Source: JAMXLG01 sp963818925
GTDB taxonomy: Bacteria; Vulcanimicrobiota; Vulcanimicrobiia; Vulcanimicrobiales; Vulcanimicrobiaceae
Reading direction: 5' to 3'
DNA: 64,000 nucleotides
Assembly: GCA_963818925.1 (NCBI GenBank)
Contig: CAWFTN010000001.1
Location: 2,914,001-2,978,000 of the forward strand
Position numbers and translations under genes: made by a program. Below the pieces are notes generated by a model. That model was given only the letters and a program-made list of their open reading frames with translations, was not told the DNA's origin and ran no database searches. Shown here one piece after another: positions 60,028 to 64,000 of the stretch; positions within the stretch are counted from its first letter, which is position 1; each line of letters opens with the position of its first letter.

Positions 60028-61269
60028 TTAGTGCCCGAAAATGGCGCTCAGCTGACGCATTACTTCCGGCGTTAGGTCGACCGCGCCGGGGGTGCGTACA
60101 TCGATCAACCCGAGTCCGCGTTGAGCTGCGATCCGCTGCGCAACCGTCCGGGCTTCGCGATCGACTTCGTCGGTGAGCGCCCCTCGATTGTGCTGCAACG
60201 CAATGATCTCGTTCGCAGCCGAACCGCGCGCGTCGGTATCCATGGAAGCGATCGTCGAGAACCGCTGCGCGATGTCCGACGATGCATTCGTGAACGCAGT
60301 CCCGGTCGTCGATACGTCATTGCTGAAGCGTGTCCGGACGTAGTCGCGAAGGTCGTTCGCCGTTGCGGCTAGGCGATCGCCGATCGAGGCATTCGAATTG
60401 TCGTCGACGGCGAGCTGCTGCGGCACCTGCATCTGCGCTTGCGTGACGCGTTGACGTACCTGCCAATTCGCTTGCGCCTTGGCTTGCAGCTCCTTCCCCA
60501 TATTCGCGTAGTCGCGCGAGGCGGCGGCGACCAGCTGGGCGCGATACGCGGCGAGCGTTTGCGCGTCTTTCGCGCGCAGGGCGTTGACCGCGCGATCCTC
60601 ACGCCCCTCCATCGCATTCAGCTGTGCGCGCAAAGCGGCACGATCAACTTGCGGCGACTTCAAATTCTGCAGCTTGACGCGCAGCATCATATCTTGTGCA
60701 GAATCGGATTTCATCAGCTTGATTTCGAGGTTTGATTCTTTCTCGCGAAGCTGCTGTGCGCGAGCCGCGTATGCGCTATTGACGCGCGAATCGAGCGACG
60801 CGCGATATTGCGCGAGCGATGCGTTCGCTTCACGATCGAGCTCGCTGCGGTAGACGTTTGCCGACACATTGACTTTCGAGCGAACGGTCGATGCTTCGCG
60901 CGCATAGTTACTCGCGATTTGCGCGCGCACGTTCGAACGAAGCATCGCGTCCTCGCGGGGCGCATACTGCGACACGCGCGACCGCAACGCGTCGAGCGCC
61001 ACATTCGCTTCGTGCGCACCATTCTGCACGACCTGCGCTTGATGTTGCGCGATCCGGCGCGTGTCGCTCAACTGCGCGACGTGTTGCGTCGCTTTGAGTG
61101 AGGCCGCTTCGCGATCGTACGCCGCGTAGAAGCCGCGCATCTCCGGCATTGCCTCGATACGGTGCAGATCGATATATGCGACACCGTGCGTCGCGGGCGG
61201 CGATGCCGGCTGCGCCGACGCCGCGCATCCGGCGACGAACGCGATCGCTATTAAGGACAGCCAGCGCAT
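60028..61269 (-). CDS. OmpH/Skp-like coiled-coil lipoprotein
   Basis: A 413-residue protein. A lipoprotein signal peptide (LIAIAFVAGC) is followed by VAYIDLHRIEAMPEMRG (an OmpH-like start), then long Ala/Gln/Arg-rich helices (about 60-340) with coiled-coil character, and a C-terminal AQRGLGLIDVRTPGAVDLTPE segment that matches the Skp/OmpH-family end. Skp-like chaperones carry outer-membrane proteins through the periplasm, but this one is much longer than Skp and seems lipid-anchored. It overlaps the TamB gene by 19 bases. Confidence 0.68.
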   Translation of the reverse strand: MRWLSLIAIAFVAGCAASAQPASPPATHGVAYIDLHRIEAMPEMRGFYAAYDREAASLKATQHVAQLSDTRRIAQHQAQVVQNGAHEANVALDALRSRVSQYAPREDAMLRSNVRAQIASNYAREASTVRSKVNVSANVYRSELDREANASLAQYRASLDSRVNSAYAARAQQLREKESNLEIKLMKSDSAQDMMLRVKLQNLKSPQVDRAALRAQLNAMEGREDRAVNALRAKDAQTLAAYRAQLVAAASRDYANMGKELQAKAQANWQVRQRVTQAQMQVPQQLAVDDNSNASIGDRLAATANDLRDYVRTRFSNDVSTTGTAFTNASSDIAQRFSTIASMDTDARGSAANEIIALQHNRGALTDEVDREARTVAQRIAAQRGLGLIDVRTPGAVDLTPEVMRQLSAIFGH

Positions 61270-64000
61270 GGGAACTTCCTCGCGAGGTTGAGATCGAAGC
61301 CGTTCGAGCCGCTCATCGGCTGGATCGACAGCACGTTGCCGCCGAAGGCGTTGGCGCCGACGGTCGACTGCGGCGCGGGGTTCGTCCCGAAAACCGTGGG
61401 TTGATCTTGCGAATAGAACGTACCGCGCAGCGAGATCGCTTTGTGATTGGTGGTTTCCACAATCAAACTTTCGCGGCGCGGCACGCCGAAATTCTGTGCG
61501 AGTTGCACGTTCAGATTCTTGCCCAGGCCCTTTTCGACGCTCGCGCCGAAGCCGCCGGTCATCGAATTCGTCAGCTGCACGTTATTGAAACCGAACGCGC
61601 CGCCGAGTGCGGACGACAACGGTTCCAGCAAATTGCGCGTGAAGACCGTGTTCATCTGACCCGCTGCAAGCGACGTAAACGCGTTCTGCTGCGGGCCGCC
61701 CGACGTCGTCGCGACGCCTTGCACCGCGCCGAATTGCTGCACGCCGGCGAGCAAGCCGAGAATCTGCGAACGATCGTACGGCGGATCGGATGCAAGAGCC
61801 AGATTCATATCCGTCGCCGGACCCGTGACGTGAATGCGGATGTACGTATCGGGATTATTGATGTATGTCGTCGCGACGGCATTGATATCCGGAATGACAC
61901 CGCTGCCGTCAAATGCGACCGTGGCGCGTTCGACGGTGAAGTCGCGATAGAAGCTCACAGTACCGCCCGTCGATACGACGCTGCCGTGGATTCTCGGTGC
62001 CGCCAGCGTACCGGCGAGAACGATGCCGCCTTCGCCGCCGACGTCGACGTTCGAACTTTGCACGCGCACATCGCGGCCGAGCGTGATCTGTAAGTGGTTG
62101 AAGCCGATCGGCAGCGGCGGACCCGACGGCGTCTTCGATGACGACGGATTGAAGAGCGCGGTCAACGGAATGCGCGCGGACGACATCGCGACGTCGCCGC
62201 CGACATCGATCAAACCGCGCGGCACGCGAGACGCCGTGACCGAACCGTCGATCAACCCCTTGTAATACGTCGGCGAGTCGACGCGCACATGGTTCACGTT
62301 CGCGCGCAGGTTGAACGCGACCGCGCCGATGTCGCGAATCGTCGGTACGGATGCCGTGCCCGCAGCAGTAATCGTGCCGCCGCCGACGTTCGCTTGCGTG
62401 TTCTGGAGATCGATGCGCGTGCCATGGAACGCGAGTTGTGAACCGATGCCGGTGACCGGCACTTTTTCCAGCGGCGATGAGTATGATGCGTTTGCAAGCG
62501 TCATCAGGCCGCCGAACTGCGGATTATCGGTACGCCCATTTGCCGTGACGCGTCCGTCGATCCGTCCGGTGAGTTTCGTTCCGGAGGGAAGCAGCGCTAG
62601 GAACTGGCCGAGCTCGATGTCATCGGCGACGACCGACGCATTGAATGGCGCATTGCGTAACGGAAACGGCGCGCTCCCTGCGAAGAGCAGGCGGCCGGGA
62701 GCGAGATCGACTTCGCCGCGCTGCAACGTCACGCGTCGCATCGTTGCCGCGAGTTGCGCGCTAGCATGCGGGATATTGAATTTTTGGTAGACTAGGTCGT
62801 CCACGGTCATCGTGCTCGCGAGTTGTGGATTGAGCCGCGTGCCGCGTACGTTCGCGGTCATCTGCACGCGTCCGGCGAGATTCGGCATCTTCATGCCGGC
62901 TTCGCGCGCGACCGCGCCGATGTTCGGCGTGTTGGCGTGAGCGACGAGTGCGAGCTGATCGCGTGGATGCAATCCGAACGTTCCGGATGCATCCGCAACG
63001 GCGTTCGGAATGCGCAGCGTTGCGCGATCGATCGTGCCGCGGCCGCCCGCCATATGAGCGGCAAGCGTCGCTTGCTGCAGCGGAACACCGAACGCCATAC
63101 CCTGCAGCACGCGTGCATTCAAACGTGCATTCATGTCCGGGAAGCGTCCGGCAACGCTGGCGTTCGCGTCAACACGACCCATAACCGGCAGCGTCATGCC
63201 GAGCATCGGCAACCATGTTTGCAAATCGAGACGGCTGACGTTTGCGTTCGCCACGACGGCGTACGTCGATGGATTCGCGTGACCGTTCGCGCGGATCGTG
63301 CCGTTTGCGCCGCCGGCGGACGCGACGAATTGCACCAAGCCCTGCGACGAATGCCAATTGGCAACAGCGGACCCGATGTCGAAGCGGCGATAGCGAACAT
63401 TGGAAAGATCGACGTTACCGCTCGTAACGATCGGCGCGCCCGGCGCATACGATGCCGTCATCGCGACGGAGCCGGTTCCGCCGAGCGTTTCGCCGGTATC
63501 GAAGAAATCGTTGAAGTCCGAGAGATCGGCGTGCGGTGCGCGCACCGAGATCGTCCCGCCGCGTCGCGCCGCGTCGGCAACGCCGTTGAACGCGACGTTC
63601 GTGGTGTTCACGATCACGCCGCCGTTGGAAAGGGTGAGCGCATTCGGCGTACCGTTCAATGTCGCGTGCAAGTCGCGGAAGGCTTGACCGTTCACGCTGC
63701 CGGTCGGCACATCGACGAGTCCGCTAATTTGCGGCGCCATGCCGGTGCCGCGTGCATGGACGTTCGCATCGACGTAGACGTCGACGAGTTGCTGTTGCAC
63801 GTGCGCGGCACTCGTGCGCGCCGCGATATCATATGATTGCGACGACGTGCCGGGACGCACAACGCTTCCGTCAAGCGCCAAGAGCGCGGGGCCGGCGTCA
63901 ACCGCCGTGTCGCGAATGCGCAGCGTGGATCCTTTATAGTTCAGCGACGCAAGGCCGCCGATGCCGTAGCTCGCATATTTCACGCCGTTCGCAACAACGG
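61251..64000 (-). CDS. TamB-like translocation/assembly protein (partial, runs off the right edge)
   Basis: About 916 C-terminal residues of a very long protein; the frame is open to the window edge, so the 5' end is outside. It is built of repeated beta-rich segments (GTFGLHPRDQLALVAHANT, GRVQMTANVRGTRLNPQLAS and similar). The DUF490/TamB C-terminal domain near the end has ERATVAFDGSGVIPDINAVAT and PPYDRSQILGLLAGV, and ends with FDLNLARKFPC. TamB spans from inner to outer membrane and moves lipids or helps outer-membrane protein assembly. The OmpH-like gene follows directly. Confidence 0.88.
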   Translation of the reverse strand, partial: VVANGVKYASYGIGGLASLNYKGSTLRIRDTAVDAGPALLALDGSVVRPGTSSQSYDIAARTSAAHVQQQLVDVYVDANVHARGTGMAPQISGLVDVPTGSVNGQAFRDLHATLNGTPNALTLSNGGVIVNTTNVAFNGVADAARRGGTISVRAPHADLSDFNDFFDTGETLGGTGSVAMTASYAPGAPIVTSGNVDLSNVRYRRFDIGSAVANWHSSQGLVQFVASAGGANGTIRANGHANPSTYAVVANANVSRLDLQTWLPMLGMTLPVMGRVDANASVAGRFPDMNARLNARVLQGMAFGVPLQQATLAAHMAGGRGTIDRATLRIPNAVADASGTFGLHPRDQLALVAHANTPNIGAVAREAGMKMPNLAGRVQMTANVRGTRLNPQLASTMTVDDLVYQKFNIPHASAQLAATMRRVTLQRGEVDLAPGRLLFAGSAPFPLRNAPFNASVVADDIELGQFLALLPSGTKLTGRIDGRVTANGRTDNPQFGGLMTLANASYSSPLEKVPVTGIGSQLAFHGTRIDLQNTQANVGGGTITAAGTASVPTIRDIGAVAFNLRANVNHVRVDSPTYYKGLIDGSVTASRVPRGLIDVGGDVAMSSARIPLTALFNPSSSKTPSGPPLPIGFNHLQITLGRDVRVQSSNVDVGGEGGIVLAGTLAAPRIHGSVVSTGGTVSFYRDFTVERATVAFDGSGVIPDINAVATTYINNPDTYIRIHVTGPATDMNLALASDPPYDRSQILGLLAGVQQFGAVQGVATTSGGPQQNAFTSLAAGQMNTVFTRNLLEPLSSALGGAFGFNNVQLTNSMTGGFGASVEKGLGKNLNVQLAQNFGVPRRESLIVETTNHKAISLRGTFYSQDQPTVFGTNPAPQSTVGANAFGGNVLSIQPMSGSNGFDLNLARKFPCAGCP

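Noticed and set aside
62823..63836. 337-residue plus-strand frame antisense to TamB
   Set aside because: Long antisense frames are common in this G+C-rich DNA; it shows no motif.
1..64000. CRISPR arrays, tRNA or rRNA genes, IS elements
   Set aside because: I saw no regular short repeat array, cloverleaf, rRNA core sequence or transposase anywhere in the window.

Overview
This 64 kb window is a gene-dense bacterial chromosome segment with high G+C and no rRNA, tRNA, IS element or CRISPR array that I can see. The gene mix points to a diderm heterotroph: a TonB-dependent receptor with an N-terminal carboxypeptidase-regulatory domain, a TamB/OmpH-like pair, a MacAB-type efflux set, a split-type GlcDEF glycolate oxidase and many PadR/HAAS, S9-peptidase and lipoprotein genes. 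The style resembles Candidatus Eremiobacterota (WPS-2) or an acidobacterium-like lineage. That placement is a guess from gene content, not a phylogeny.

Layout. (1) 1-6964, minus strand: a sugar block with a small ORF matching the missing GalT N-terminus, galT, galK, a GH43 glycosidase, a glycosyltransferase, UDP-galactopyranose mutase and a partial GH1-like protein. Galactose salvage appears to feed galactofuranose glycan synthesis. (2) 7035-11637, plus strand: an overlapping five-gene set with an MFS exporter, an ornithine/arginine/DAP-type PLP decarboxylase, a GT2 protein, a YqcI/YcgG (GntA-type heme N-hydroxylase family) protein and a DUF1989 protein. I read it as a possible guanidino-metabolite pathway. 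(3) 11646-17766: a secreted pentapeptide-repeat protein with a good sigma-70 promoter, an alpha/beta hydrolase, a six-hairpin glycosidase-like protein, an FMO-like flavoprotein and a two-component system. (4) 17817-24870: a lactate/glycolate permease divergent from glcDEF and a small acidic protein, then a PadR/HAAS pair with an operator-embedded promoter. (5) 24925-38052: a CPBP protease, an S9 peptidase, a large TonB-dependent receptor, a split LuxR/ATPase regulator, and an asparaginase operon with a solute-binding-protein/cyanophycinase fusion. (6) 38202-46661: a MEDS-GAF-PP2C-ATPase regulator, a patatin lipase, a membrane protein and a macAB operon. (7) 46749-50056: an AT-richer island with a DUF2075 nuclease-helicase, a MazG-like pyrophosphohydrolase and an unrecognised PD-(D/E)XK protein, probably a defence module. 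(8) 50062-54533: recR, ybaB and dnaX, divergent from recQ. (9) 54589-64000: envelope and secreted proteins, including a hemerythrin, a frameshifted lipoprotein, a giant prepilin-like protein, an OmpH-like lipoprotein and TamB (runs off the right edge).

Two themes cut across the window. First, a dispersed element with core ACTGTCATCCTGAGCG occurs at four places, three of them forming the 3' coding end or an internal linker of genes. Second, four genes (galT, the LuxR regulator, the peptide-binding protein and a CAP-like lipoprotein) are each broken by one apparent single-base frame change. That could be real decay, programmed shifts or sequencing indels. No gene-free stretch exceeds 300 bases.
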